Source: Helicobacter brantae
GTDB taxonomy: Bacteria > Campylobacterota > Campylobacteria > Campylobacterales > Helicobacteraceae
Length of the DNA stretch: 64,000 nt
Direction: 5' to 3'
NCBI RefSeq assembly: GCF_003364205.1
Contig: NZ_NXLV01000006.1
Span: forward strand, 1-64,000
Numbering within the stretch: the first letter of the stretch is position 1; each line of letters opens with the position of its first letter. Position numbers and translations under genes: made by a program. Under the pieces are notes generated by a model. That model did no database searches. It had not been told where the DNA came from and was given only the letters and a program-made list of their open reading frames with translations. This document shows positions 44,882 through 54,200 of this stretch, one piece after another.

Positions 44882-44960
44882 CCTAGGATTATATCAAAAG
44901 TTTTTGGTTTTTTCAAATGACATTTTTTGAAGGATTTTTACAATTTTGAAGTCAAAGCCT

Positions 44961-45056
44961 CCCTGCAGATACCTAAGGCACATAAAAAGCCAAAGTGCTC
45001 TGCTGTATTCCTACCCTGAAGCGTTGCTCTAACTTTCTATTGCATAGGTCTGCAAA
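44961..45056 (-). ncRNA. ffs: signal recognition particle RNA (small SRP / 4.5S RNA)
   Basis: Read on the minus strand, the apical domain is CTTCAGG-GTA-GGAA-TAC-AGCAGAG: a GGAA tetraloop on a GTA/TAC stem flanked by the CAGG / AGCAG symmetric loop, which is the universally conserved Ffh-binding site. The ends pair (GCAGACCTA with TAGGTATCTGC) and the middle pairs as ATAGAAAG with CTTTTTAT, giving a single long hairpin of about 95 bases. A TAATAT box lies near 45067-45073. Boundaries are approximate. Confidence 0.88.
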
Positions 45057-45165
45057 GAGAAATGCAATATTACACAAGATTGTCAAAAAAATCTACAAAA
45101 TCAAAGGAATTTTAAGCACTTATTTTGTAAAATTTAAAAATTTGATTTCACTACAAAGAGTTGCT

Positions 45166-48100
45166 ATGCCAAAACGAGAAGACATAAAGAATATTTTGCT
45201 GATTGGTTCAGGGCCAATTATCATCGGACAAGCCTGTGAATTTGATTACTCAGGCACACAAGCTGCCAAAACTCTCAAAGAGCTAGGCTATAAAGTCGTT
45301 TTAGTCAATTCTAATCCTGCCACGATTATGACTGATCCTGAATTTGCTGATAGAACCTATATTGAGCCAATCACAGAGGAAATCCTCTCAGACATCATCG
45401 CCAAAGAAAATATCGATGCAATTTTGCCTACAATGGGAGGGCAAACTGCCCTAAATATCGCGATGAGTATGGAAGAGAAGGGATTGCTAAAGGGAGTGAA
45501 ATTCCTAGGAGCAAACCCCCAAGCGATAAAAAAAGGCGAAGATCGCCAAGCTTTCAAAGAAGCAATGCTAAAAATCGGTATGGACTTGCCTAAATCACGC
45601 TATGCCTACAATGAAGAAGAAGCCCTCAATGCTGCCAAAGAGATTGGATTCCCTCTCATTATCCGAGCAAGTTTCACCCTTGCAGGTGGGGGAAGTGGCG
45701 TGGCTTACAATATCGATGAGTTCAAGACTTTAGCCAAAAATGGACTTGATGCCTCACCTATTAGTGAAATTTTGATTGAAGAATCTTTACTGGGCTGGAA
45801 AGAGTATGAAATGGAAGTCATTCGTGATAGTGCAGATAATTGTATCATCGTTTGCTCTATTGAAAATCTTGATCCTATGGGTGTGCATACAGGAGATAGT
45901 ATCACTATCGCTCCTGCTCTTACTCTCACAGACAAAGAGTATCAAAGAATGCGTGATGCCTCATTTGCAATCCTTAGAGAAATCGGTGTAGATACAGGGG
46001 GAAGCAATGTGCAATTTGCCATAAATCCTGAGAGTGGAAGAATGATTGTTATTGAGATGAATCCTCGTGTTTCTCGCTCCTCTGCCCTTGCAAGTAAAGC
46101 CACGGGTTATCCTATCGCCAAAGTTGCCACGCTTTTGGCAGTGGGATTCACACTTGATGAGATTACAAATGATATCACAGGCACGACGGCAAGTTTTGAG
46201 CCAAGTATTGATTATATTGTAAGCAAAATCCCAAGATTTACCTTTGAGAAATTCCCCACAGCTGATTCTACACTTACTACAAGTATGAAAAGTATCGGAG
46301 AAGTTATGGCAATCGGTGGGAGCTTTGCTGAGAGCATTCAGAAGGCTCTTTGTAGCCTAGAGAATGGGCTTTTTGGCTTCAATCCTATCAGCTCAGATAT
46401 TGAAAAAATCAAGCATGAAATCCGACGCCCCAATGACTCTCGCCTCCTTTATGTGGCTGAAGGGTTTAGAAATGGATTAGGTATTGAAGAGATTTATACA
46501 CTAAGCAAGATTGATCGCTGGTTTCTATCTCAAATCCAAAAAATTGTGCTTTTTGAGAGCAAAATCAGTGTAGAGATTTTGCATAACTTCTCACTTATGC
46601 AAGAAGCCAAATCTTTGGGCTTTAGTGATAGAATGATTGCTTATCTTATCAACAAAAACGATGGCTTAGAAATCAACCAAAATGAAGTCTATCAAGCACG
46701 AAAAGATTTAGGACTTTCTTTGAGCTATCACGAGGTAGATACTTGTGCTGCTGAATTCCCCTCTCTCACTCCTTATCTCTACTCTTCTATCGGACACTTT
46801 AGCCCCATAGGAGAAGCCCATACGATTAAACCTACCGAGAAGAAAAAAGTGATGATTATCGGTGGAGGTCCCAATCGTATCGGACAGGGAATTGAGTTTG
46901 ATTATTGCTGTGTTCATGCTTCTTTTGCCCTCAAAGATTTGGGAATGGAGAGCATTATGTATAACTGCAACCCTGAAACCGTAAGCACAGACTATGATAC
47001 AAGCGATACGCTCTACTTTGAGCCTATTGATTTTGAGCGTGTAAGAAGCGTGATTGAGAGAGAAAATCCTGATGGAATCATCGTGCATTTTGGAGGACAA
47101 ACCCCTCTCAAACTTGCCAAAGAGCTGACAAGAATAGGAGCTAAAATTATCGGAACGACTGCCAAAGTCATTGATGTGGCTGAAGATAGAGAGAAATTTT
47201 CTGAGTTTGTCGAAGCCAACAACCTCAAACAACCCCAAAATGGAATCGCATTCAACAAAGAAGAAGCTCATAGTATCGCTAGTAAAATCGGCTTTCCCGT
47301 GCTTGTGCGACCTAGCTATGTGCTAGGGGGAAGAGCAATGAGAATTGTGCATAATGATGAAGAGCTCAAAGCCTATATGGAAGAGGCTGTAAGAGTAAGT
47401 GAAAGCTCTCCTGTGCTAGTGGATAAATTCCTAGATCGTGCCATAGAGCTAGATGTCGATGCAATCAGTGATGGAAAAGATGTGTATATTGGAGGGATTA
47501 TGCAACACATTGAAGAAGCAGGGATTCACTCAGGAGATAGTGCTTCTTCTCTCCCCCCATTCTCCCTCTCCCCCACTCTCATCTCTCAAATCCAAAGAAT
47601 GACAACAGACATTGCCCTAAAGCTTGGCGTAGTGGGACTTATGAATGTGCAATACGCAATCCACCACGATGAAATCTATCTTATCGAAGTCAATCCAAGA
47701 GCTAGTCGAACCGTGCCATTTGTCAGCAAAGCCACAGGTATGCCACTAGCCAAAATCGCTACAAGAGTAATGGTGCAAGGGAATTTAATCGAAGCACTCA
47801 AATTCTATGATTGCTTCAATATCTTAGAGTGCAAAGATGGGATTTATCAGCATAAAGCCCTCAAACACATTGCCCTCAAAGAATCAGTTTTCCCATTCAA
47901 TAAGCTTAATGGTGCAGATGTCTTGCTAGGGCCAGAGATGAAAAGCACAGGAGAGGTAATGGGGATTAGCTCAAGCTTTGGTATCAGCTTTGCCAAGAGT
48001 CAAATCGCTTGTAAAAACACACTTCCTACAAGTGGAAAGATTTTTATCTCATTGCAAGATTTAGATAAGCCCTTTGCTTCAAGTCTAGCCAAAGAATTTA

Positions 48101-48432
48101 TCTCTCTAGGTTTTAGCGTATGTGCCACAGGTGGGACATATCAAGCTATCAGAGAGGCAGGAGTGGAGTGTGAGCTTGTGCTAAAAGTGAGTGAGGGACG
48201 CCCCAATATCCAAGATGAAATCGCCAATCACCATATCGCAATGGTTATCAATAGCAGTGATGAGCGAAGCAATAAGAGTGATACACGCCTTTTGCGACAG
48301 CAAGTGCTAAAATCTCAAGTGCCATATTTTACAACCATTGAAGAAGCTAAAGTGGCTTGTAGTGCTATTAGAGAGCTATCCAAAAGCAGTCCTTACCAAG
48401 CCAAAGCATTACAAGACTTTCTAAGAAGCTAG
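45166..48432 (+). CDS. carB: carbamoyl-phosphate synthase large subunit
   Basis: Makes carbamoyl phosphate for arginine and pyrimidines. 1088 residues from the ATG at 45166, which begins the canonical [22 protein letters not shown]. An earlier start at 44995 would run over the SRP RNA. Two tandem ATP-grasp halves (each beginning [18 protein letters not shown] or [18 protein letters not shown]) and a C-terminal MGS-like allosteric domain (from about 945) are complete. Followed after one base by the YrdC-type gene. Confidence 0.97.
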   Translation: MPKREDIKNILLIGSGPIIIGQACEFDYSGTQAAKTLKELGYKVVLVNSNPATIMTDPEFADRTYIEPITEEILSDIIAKENIDAILPTMGGQTALNIAMSMEEKGLLKGVKFLGANPQAIKKGEDRQAFKEAMLKIGMDLPKSRYAYNEEEALNAAKEIGFPLIIRASFTLAGGGSGVAYNIDEFKTLAKNGLDASPISEILIEESLLGWKEYEMEVIRDSADNCIIVCSIENLDPMGVHTGDSITIAPALTLTDKEYQRMRDASFAILREIGVDTGGSNVQFAINPESGRMIVIEMNPRVSRSSALASKATGYPIAKVATLLAVGFTLDEITNDITGTTASFEPSIDYIVSKIPRFTFEKFPTADSTLTTSMKSIGEVMAIGGSFAESIQKALCSLENGLFGFNPISSDIEKIKHEIRRPNDSRLLYVAEGFRNGLGIEEIYTLSKIDRWFLSQIQKIVLFESKISVEILHNFSLMQEAKSLGFSDRMIAYLINKNDGLEINQNEVYQARKDLGLSLSYHEVDTCAAEFPSLTPYLYSSIGHFSPIGEAHTIKPTEKKKVMIIGGGPNRIGQGIEFDYCCVHASFALKDLGMESIMYNCNPETVSTDYDTSDTLYFEPIDFERVRSVIERENPDGIIVHFGGQTPLKLAKELTRIGAKIIGTTAKVIDVAEDREKFSEFVEANNLKQPQNGIAFNKEEAHSIASKIGFPVLVRPSYVLGGRAMRIVHNDEELKAYMEEAVRVSESSPVLVDKFLDRAIELDVDAISDGKDVYIGGIMQHIEEAGIHSGDSASSLPPFSLSPTLISQIQRMTTDIALKLGVVGLMNVQYAIHHDEIYLIEVNPRASRTVPFVSKATGMPLAKIATRVMVQGNLIEALKFYDCFNILECKDGIYQHKALKHIALKESVFPFNKLNGADVLLGPEMKSTGEVMGISSSFGISFAKSQIACKNTLPTSGKIFISLQDLDKPFASSLAKEFISLGFSVCATGGTYQAIREAGVECELVLKVSEGRPNIQDEIANHHIAMVINSSDERSNKSDTRLLRQQVLKSQVPYFTTIEEAKVACSAIRELSKSSPYQAKALQDFLRS

Positions 48433-48433
48433 A

Positions 48434-48859
48434 ATGCTTTTTTTGGCTCAGAGTGATACCACAGCAGGATTCCTCTCCCAAACTCCCCAAGAGATTAATC
48501 ACGCTAAGGGGAGAGAGGGAAAAGAGGTTTTAATCGAGGTAGATAGCCTAGATACACTCAAAAACTTTGTAAGAATCCCCCAAAGACACAAAACCCTAGT
48601 GCGAAGAGCCAAAAAAACGACTTTCATCTATCCCAATGCCAAAGCCCTAAGAGTGGTAAGAGATGAGAAGCATTTGGAGTTTTTACGCCACTTTAAAGCT
48701 CTGTATTCCTCAAGTGCCAATCCTTCAGGAGAGGGGTTTTCTCTTGAATTTGCATTGCAAAGGGCAGAGATTATCATCGAGGATAGCAGAGGATTTTTTG
48801 AGGACACGCCCTCAAAGATTTACAAACTCAATACAAAAACCCTAAAAAGGAGAAGATAA
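48434..48859 (+). CDS. short Sua5/YrdC/YciO-domain protein (TsaC-like)
   Basis: 141 residues, shorter than TsaC (about 190) or Sua5 (about 350). Keeps the N-terminal LAQSDTTAGFLSQ strand-loop, RRAKKTTFIYP in place of the usual KPR-containing segment, and SSSANPSGE, the conserved SAN motif. It probably makes threonylcarbamoyl-AMP for TsaD at 36014, but the shortened form leaves this uncertain. One base after carB, as in H. pylori. Confidence 0.82.
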   Translation: MLFLAQSDTTAGFLSQTPQEINHAKGREGKEVLIEVDSLDTLKNFVRIPQRHKTLVRRAKKTTFIYPNAKALRVVRDEKHLEFLRHFKALYSSSANPSGEGFSLEFALQRAEIIIEDSRGFFEDTPSKIYKLNTKTLKRRR

Positions 48860-49116
48860 TGAGGATTGATAAATTTCTCAATAGTACCAATATTCTCAAA
48901 CGCAGGAGCGTAGCTCAAGATATGTGTGAGAGTGGTGTAGTCTTTGTCAATGATAAGGCAGTCAAAAGCAGTAAAGAAGTCAAGGTGGGAGATATCATCA
49001 AACTTGTTTATCTCACACACACCAAAAGCTATCAAATCCTAGAGCTTCCAAGCACCAAAACTATCCCCAAATCAAACTCTCATCTCTATATCAAAGATTT
49101 AGGAGAAGGACAATGA
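48859..49116 (+). CDS. S4-domain RNA-binding protein
   Basis: 85 residues beginning MRIDKFLNSTNILKRRSVAQDMCESGVVFVNDK, an S4 RNA-binding fold as in Hsp15/RqcP-type heat-shock proteins. Members bind 50S-peptidyl-tRNA complexes or rRNA. Starts in the stop codon of the previous gene (TAATG) and overlaps dapF by 4 bp. Confidence 0.9.
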   Translation: MRIDKFLNSTNILKRRSVAQDMCESGVVFVNDKAVKSSKEVKVGDIIKLVYLTHTKSYQILELPSTKTIPKSNSHLYIKDLGEGQ

Positions 49117-49886
49117 TTGAGCTAGAAAAATATTCAGCAAGTGGCAATGATTTTCTCATCACTCACACCCTCCCCTCCTCTCTCAACCCCCAAGAACTTG
49201 CTCTAAAGCTCTGTGATAGACACAATGGAATCGGTTCAGATGGGTTAGTCCTACTCAAATCTCACTCACAATATGCGTATGAATGGGAGTTTTATAATAG
49301 TGATGGCTCAAAGGCTAGAATGTGTGGGAATGCAAGTCGTTGTGTGGGATTGTATGCCTTTCTTCACTCCATTGCTCCAAAATCTCATCGATTTCTTAGT
49401 GGTGCAGGAGTGATAGAGGTGGCAATCACTTCAGAGAGCTATCCTTATAGGGTTTCAAGCAATTTAGGGGCTTACAAAATCTTTGCACTCAACCAAAATG
49501 ATGGCTGGGATTTTTTCGATACAGGAGTGCCTCATCTTGTCAAATTTATTGAGGAAGAAGAGGAGTTTGAGAATTTTTGTATCCACACAATGAGGGATTT
49601 AAGAGTGCAATATGATAGTAATGTTAATATTGTTTTCCCCACACAAGAGGGATACAAAGTCAAAACCTTTGAGCGAGGAGTAGAAGATATTACCCTAGCT
49701 TGTGGCACAGGGATGGCAAGTGTGGTGGCTTCACTCTATGAGAGAGGAGAGGTCAAAAATCATCAAGTCAAGCTTATCCCTCCTTCAGGAGAATGTCTTA
49801 CCTTTGAGATACACAATCAAGAAATCAGCTTTGAGGGAGAAGTGAAAAAAATCGCAAAATGCAGTGTCAATGAAAGTGAGATTTAA
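49113..49886 (+). CDS. dapF: diaminopimelate epimerase
   Basis: Converts LL- to meso-diaminopimelate for peptidoglycan and lysine. 257 residues with the two active-site Cys in MCGNASRCVGLYAF (about 69-82) and LACGTGMASV (about 193-202) and the SASGNDF start. Last gene of the carB run. Confidence 0.95.
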   Translation: MIELEKYSASGNDFLITHTLPSSLNPQELALKLCDRHNGIGSDGLVLLKSHSQYAYEWEFYNSDGSKARMCGNASRCVGLYAFLHSIAPKSHRFLSGAGVIEVAITSESYPYRVSSNLGAYKIFALNQNDGWDFFDTGVPHLVKFIEEEEEFENFCIHTMRDLRVQYDSNVNIVFPTQEGYKVKTFERGVEDITLACGTGMASVVASLYERGEVKNHQVKLIPPSGECLTFEIHNQEISFEGEVKKIAKCSVNESEI

Positions 49887-49906
49887 CAAGCAAAAATTTT
49901 AGTAAA

Positions 49907-49970
49907 TCTCCTCCAAGAGAAAACTTCTCTCTTGTAGCCAAACCCTGCAATACCCCTCCACCACCTCTCA
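49907..49970. repeat. hairpin element, upstream copy
   Basis: CAAGAGA...TCTCTTG hairpin (49914-49934) followed by GTAGCCAAACCCTGCAATACCCCTCCACCA in two parts. Matches 50822-50869 closely (TGGCTAAACCCTG, TAATACTCCTCCACCA). Lies between dapF and the MazF-like gene. Confidence 0.8.
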
Positions 49971-50055
49971 AAAATAAGTGCTTTCTTCTCTTACTCCTTG
50001 AAAAAGTCTAGTTTTGATAACCTAATCTTTTAAAAATTAAAATCATCTTTTTTGA

Positions 50056-50061
50056 TAAAAT
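50056..50061 (+). promoter_or_regulatory. -10 box (TAAAAT) for MazF-like gene
   Basis: TTTTTTGATAAAATC, 20 bp before the ATG at 50082; implies a very short leader and AGGAG site. Confidence 0.45.
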
Positions 50062-50081
50062 CTAAACCATAGGAGCAAAAA

Positions 50082-50483
50082 ATGCAAGAGAAGAATTTTG
50101 ATGAGTGGAATGAGGTCAAAAAAGATGTAGATCAACGCAAGAGTGATAAAAAGATTATCATTGGCAAAATCTATTGGTGCAATGTAGGAGTCAATGTGGG
50201 AAGAGAGGTTTATGGCAAGGGGAGTAAATTTGTTCGTCCTGTGCTGGTGCTAAATGTTTTACCCAATGGGACATTTCTAGGTGTGCCACTTTCTTCTCAA
50301 ACCAAAAACAAGGCGGGATTTATGTTTTATAAGTTTGAGGACTCTAAGCAAAAAACCCAAGTGGCATTATTGGCACAAACTAGAATGTTTGATATAAGAA
50401 GGAGATCGGATTATTTCTCATCAGTAGATACTCAAACACTTAAAAATATCAAGGAAAAATATAAGGAATATATTGTGAGATAA
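50082..50483 (+). CDS. PemK/MazF family toxin-like protein, no protein antitoxin adjacent
   Basis: 133 residues. The MazF-type SH3-like barrel starts at KIIIGKIYWCNVGVN (about 24-38), with KFVRPVLVLNVLPNGTFLGVPLSSQ (about 52-76) as the conserved Arg/Ser-Ser region, and QVALLAQTRMFDIRRR. An N-terminal charged helix (NFDEWNEVKKDVDQRKSD) precedes it; I recall similar N-termini in solitary PemK-like proteins of related bacteria. Family members are mRNA-cleaving toxins. No small antitoxin gene lies on either side. It is flanked by related hairpin elements on both sides. Confidence 0.8.
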   Translation: MQEKNFDEWNEVKKDVDQRKSDKKIIIGKIYWCNVGVNVGREVYGKGSKFVRPVLVLNVLPNGTFLGVPLSSQTKNKAGFMFYKFEDSKQKTQVALLAQTRMFDIRRRSDYFSSVDTQTLKNIKEKYKEYIVR

Positions 50484-50761
50484 ATACCCCCGCACATAAG
50501 ACGGGGAAACCTTTGTGATAAATCACTCCAGCCAGATTCCAATCTCTTGGGAGAATGGATTATGAGAATATTATACACCCACTTGGCAAATATGGAAGAA
50601 ATCTCCTCACTTCCAAATACCAAAAAGAGTCTTGCTCTCCTTAGAGAGATAAGGAAACTCTATATAATTGACACAAGATAGAAGTTTCCTTGGAAATAGA
50701 GCTTTTATGAGAAGATGATAATGACTAAAAGGAGATTTCTCATAAAAAGCATAAAACTCTG

Positions 50762-50809
50762 TGATACCTCTACTTTGAGAACCCTCTTTAATCTCTCATA
50801 GAGGTATCA
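50762..50809. repeat. array hairpin 1 (TGATACCTCTA / TAGAGGTATCA)
   Basis: Perfect 11-bp stem with a 26-base loop. Flanks are AAAACTCTG on the left and TCAAATCTT on the right. Confidence 0.9.
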
Positions 50810-50816
50810 TCAAATC

Positions 50817-50869
50817 TTATCCAAGAGAAACTCTCTCTTGTGGCTAAACCCTGTAATACTCCTCCACCA
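50817..50869. repeat. hairpin element, downstream copy
   Basis: CAAGAGA / TCTCTTG hairpin (50822-50840) then TGGCTAAACCCTG and TAATACTCCTCCACCA. Second copy of the element at 49907-49970. Confidence 0.85.
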
Positions 50870-50921
50870 TTTCAAAGAGGGCTTTTATACCCTCTTGCAA
50901 TAGGCTAGGGGAAAAACTTTG

Positions 50922-50954
50922 TGATACTTCCTTGCTTAAGCTAAAGAAGTATCA
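50922..50954. repeat. array hairpin 2 (TGATACTTC / GAAGTATCA)
   Basis: Same stem as hairpins 1 and 3 with one compensatory change: a C-G pair has become T-A. Flanks ACTTTG and GCAAATCTT. Loop contains GCTTAAGC. Confidence 0.9.
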
Positions 50955-51054
50955 GCAAATCTTTCTTTGGAGCAAGGAATCCTTGCTCCATATGTCAAAA
51001 CCACAAAAAACAGAGCCTTTTTAAGACAAAATCTCAATAAAGGAGTAGGCTCTG

Positions 51055-51110
51055 TGATACCTCTATCTCCAAGAAACCCTCTCTAAAACTCTTGAAGAGT
51101 AGAGGTATCA
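51055..51110. repeat. array hairpin 3 (TGATACCTCTA / TAGAGGTATCA)
   Basis: The 11-bp stem is identical to hairpin 1 but the 34-base loop differs. Left flank GGCTCTG, itself pairing with CAGAGCC at 51011-51017; right flank GCAAACCT. Confidence 0.9.
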
Positions 51111-51201
51111 GCAAACCTACTGCTATCTATGATAAGCTCTTTTGATAAGGGTTTATTTTCCACCCCTTTTTTTCTCCCACCCCCTTTTCTATCCTCATAT
51201 C

Positions 51202-54200
51202 CTAGAAACTATATCTTGCTCCAAGATTAAACTGCATAAAGGTTCTTTGCTTATCTCCAAAGCTCTTTTCCACATCGATATACATTCTAGCCCCCTTAGT
51301 TAGCTCAATATTACTTCCTACATTTAGCACTGCTCTTCCATTGCTCTCTACTTTATCAAGTTGAGTGATTGTCCCTCCTACTCTTCCACTAGCCTCAGAG
51401 TTTCCTCCCTCAATATAGTCATACTCATAAGAAGCTCCTACATAAATACTTGCAAATCCTTTATCAGTAGTGAATTTCTTCCCTAGACTTGCTCCGATTC
51501 TGCTTCTTAGAGTGAGGATACTATCTTGTCTAGCTTGAAGATCTGCAAAAGTATTGCTTCCATTAAAGACTGCACGATTGAAATCGCTTTGATTGAAGTA
51601 TCCAAAAGCGACTTCTACTTGAGGATCAATATACCAACTTCCTTTTTCACTCTCACCAAATTTATAGCGATACCCAAACTCATCACTTAGCACCATTGCA
51701 AAGTTATTGGTTTCACTCATTCTAGTAGGATCTGTGCTAAAAGAGAATTCACTCATAATGTAATCAAACTTAAAAATAGTGTCATTATACCAACCACTAT
51801 CAGCAACATAGGAGTTATAAAGCCCTACTTCAATCATATTGGAATTGACTTTATCAAGTGAAATACTATTGGTTGTAGCATTGATAGCATTCACTCCAAT
51901 GGTATTGCCTTTTGTATTTGAAGTTCCATAAGCTAGGGCAATTCCCATAAAGTTTCTTGCATTCTCTCCTATGCTAAGTGAGTAGTCATATCCTGCTTGA
52001 GCTGTAACATAATCTGTCTTACTGCCAGAGCCAAAGTCATTACTCATATTTCCCCCAAAGACTCTAGCCCATACTCCATTACTATGCTCACTCTCTCGCA
52101 ATTCTCCCATTCTTTTATTGAGAGAGTTGAAGTTGGCAAGGTAGAGATCATAATTGACAGCTAGAGCTGAACTTGCCACTTCTTGGTAAGATTGGTTGAG
52201 TCCCAAATCTCTGACTTGCCCTACAAAGTATTGTCCTGCTGTTTCACCCTCTGTGATTGTGGCTTGAATCATATTAACCCCAATCATACTCTCTCCAGCC
52301 ACGACTTTTACTTGTCCATTTGCATTGCTCACATCAGCAACCATTACATTGCCCTTATCAGTTCTACTCGCATCATAGGTAATATCATAAACATCATTAC
52401 CTCCCACAAGAGCAATAGTAGCCACTCCCTCTCCTGCTCCTGAAGCGTTATTGAACACAACCCTATCTGCTTCTTGTGAGCTGACATAGAGCTTAAATGT
52501 AGCTTCTCCTGTGAAAGTAGTTGCACTCAGAGTCGTTCTAGCATTTACATTGTTATCACTAACACTTCTAGCAAGTTTAGGCATTGGAGTTCCTGAGTTA
52601 TTCACTCTTGCCAAATCTACCAAAGTATTTCCACTTGCATTAAGTGAAGTGATTGTGCTTGTTTGCCCCAAAGAGAGGGTAGCGTTATTGAGAGTGAGAT
52701 TGATTGTATTAGAAGCTGAGGCATTGTCTAGTCCCCCTTTGGCATAAAGAGAACCATTATTGAGAGTGAGAGCAAGTGTGCTATTTGACATTGCATTGCT
52801 ATCTCCAATCGTGTTTTCAATGGTTGTATTTCCTCCATTGATAGACAAAGAAGTATCTCCTTCTAGGCTAAGTGTCGAGATTGTGAGGTTGCCACTATTA
52901 TTGAGGAAATTGTTTGTGGAATCATTTGTAAGATCAAGCACTCCAAAGGAATTGTTTCCACTACCGATATTGAGTGTGGCTGAGTTTGTCGCACTGCCTC
53001 CAAGAGCAATCTCAAGATTTGAAGCATTGAGATTATTGATAGTGGCACTGACTGCATTGGCTGTTGTGTCTAGGGTAAGGGCATTTATGCCTGTTGCATT
53101 AGCATTTGAAGTCAATGTGTCAATGGTTGTGGAGATGTTTTGCAAAGCCATTGATGTGCTTGTAGTGGCATTGAGGTTTAATCCTGACAATACTACTACT
53201 CCACCTTTGAGGGTTGAGTTTGCTGTGGTATCTCCATTTACATTAATAACCGAAGCTCCACTACTTGCTGTAGTCCAGCCATTTGTAGCAAGTGTAGTAT
53301 TTTTAAGATTGATATTCAGTCCTTGTCCTGCTCCTACATTGATAGTTTCAGAAATCGTAGCGTTGCTAAGAGCTGTAAGATCTAGGGTATTGTTTGTAGA
53401 GCCATCTCCTAGAGTAATTGATTTGAGGGCAATTGTTGTATTGTTGCTAGTGCTATTTAAGATTTTTAGAGTAGAGACATAGTTTCCTACAAAACCCACT
53501 ATAAGATTCTCGCCATTAGCAAGTTGATCAATCGTTGTGCTATTAGCTTGAGTTATTCCATTGATAATTAGAGTTGAAACCCCCAAAGTTCTTGCTTTGC
53601 TAGGAGTATAAGCTGTGAGAGTGGAAATTTGGTTTGTAGTGCCTTGAAGGGTGAGGGTAGAGTTAAGTCCTGAGAGGGTAAAATTATTTGCTCCATTGTT
53701 TGATTTGATAATATCTTTTTTGGTAAAAGTTTTAGAGTTGTCTCCCAAGATGACAACACTATTGCTTCCACCACTTGCATTGATGAAGCTATCAATTGTA
53801 TTGATCCCATTTCCTTGAAAAGTTATTAGATTGCTCCCACAACTTTCACTCCTAATCTCTGTTTCAGCCTGAATTGAAGCATTTTGAGTGCCTTCAAATG
53901 TGATTCTATTTGTTTCTCTATCACGAGCAAACATCCCATCAAAACTAAAACTTCCATCACTAGCATTTGTACTGCTTCCTTTTAAAATAAGACTTCCACC
54001 CTGTTTAAATATAATTTCATTGAGTTGTGGATAATCTTGATTACTTAGATTCCTTGTTTGCCTTGCAATAAGTCCTCCAGAGTCAATAACTAATCGTGCA
54101 TTTGCTTTTTTAAGATTGATTTGATTTCCAGCATAGTTAGAGTTTTCACTACCTTCTACGGCAATTCCTCTCTTGATTGTTAGAGTATCTCCTGAAAAAT

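Larger units (their letters stand above)
44827..45165. other. intergenic region before carB
   Basis: 339 bases holding the Abi-gene terminator (44829-44855), a possible leftward small RNA with its own -10 box (44888-44893), the leftward SRP RNA gene (about 44961-45056) with its upstream region, and the carB promoter region. No protein gene is supported. Confidence 0.7.
50484..51201. other. 718-base non-coding hairpin array
   Basis: No gene is supported. At least eight good inverted repeats occur, among them 50487-50506 (CCCCG/CGGGG), 50651-50691 (AAGGAAACT/AGTTTCCTT), 50701-50750, 50762-50809, 50875-50896, 50922-50954, 50969-50989 (GGAGCAAGG/CCTTGCTCC), 51010-51055 and 51055-51110. Three share stem and flanks. 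A plus-strand TATAAT is at 50663-50668 and a minus-strand one at 50570-50575. Confidence 0.8.

Noticed and set aside
44995-45165. 57-residue N-terminal extension of CarB
   Set aside because: Overlaps the SRP RNA gene, and the canonical CarB start is at 45166.
50484-51201. CRISPR array or CRISPR-repeat-like hairpin (CCCCGCAC...GACGGGG)
   Set aside because: The CRISPR-like hairpin after the MazF-like stop occurs once. The other hairpins are not evenly spaced and have different loops; no cas genes are present.
52760-53482. 240-codon open frame opposite the third autotransporter
   Set aside because: Shadow of the repetitive Asn/Thr/Ser passenger; Leu/Val-rich low-complexity translation, no start signal.
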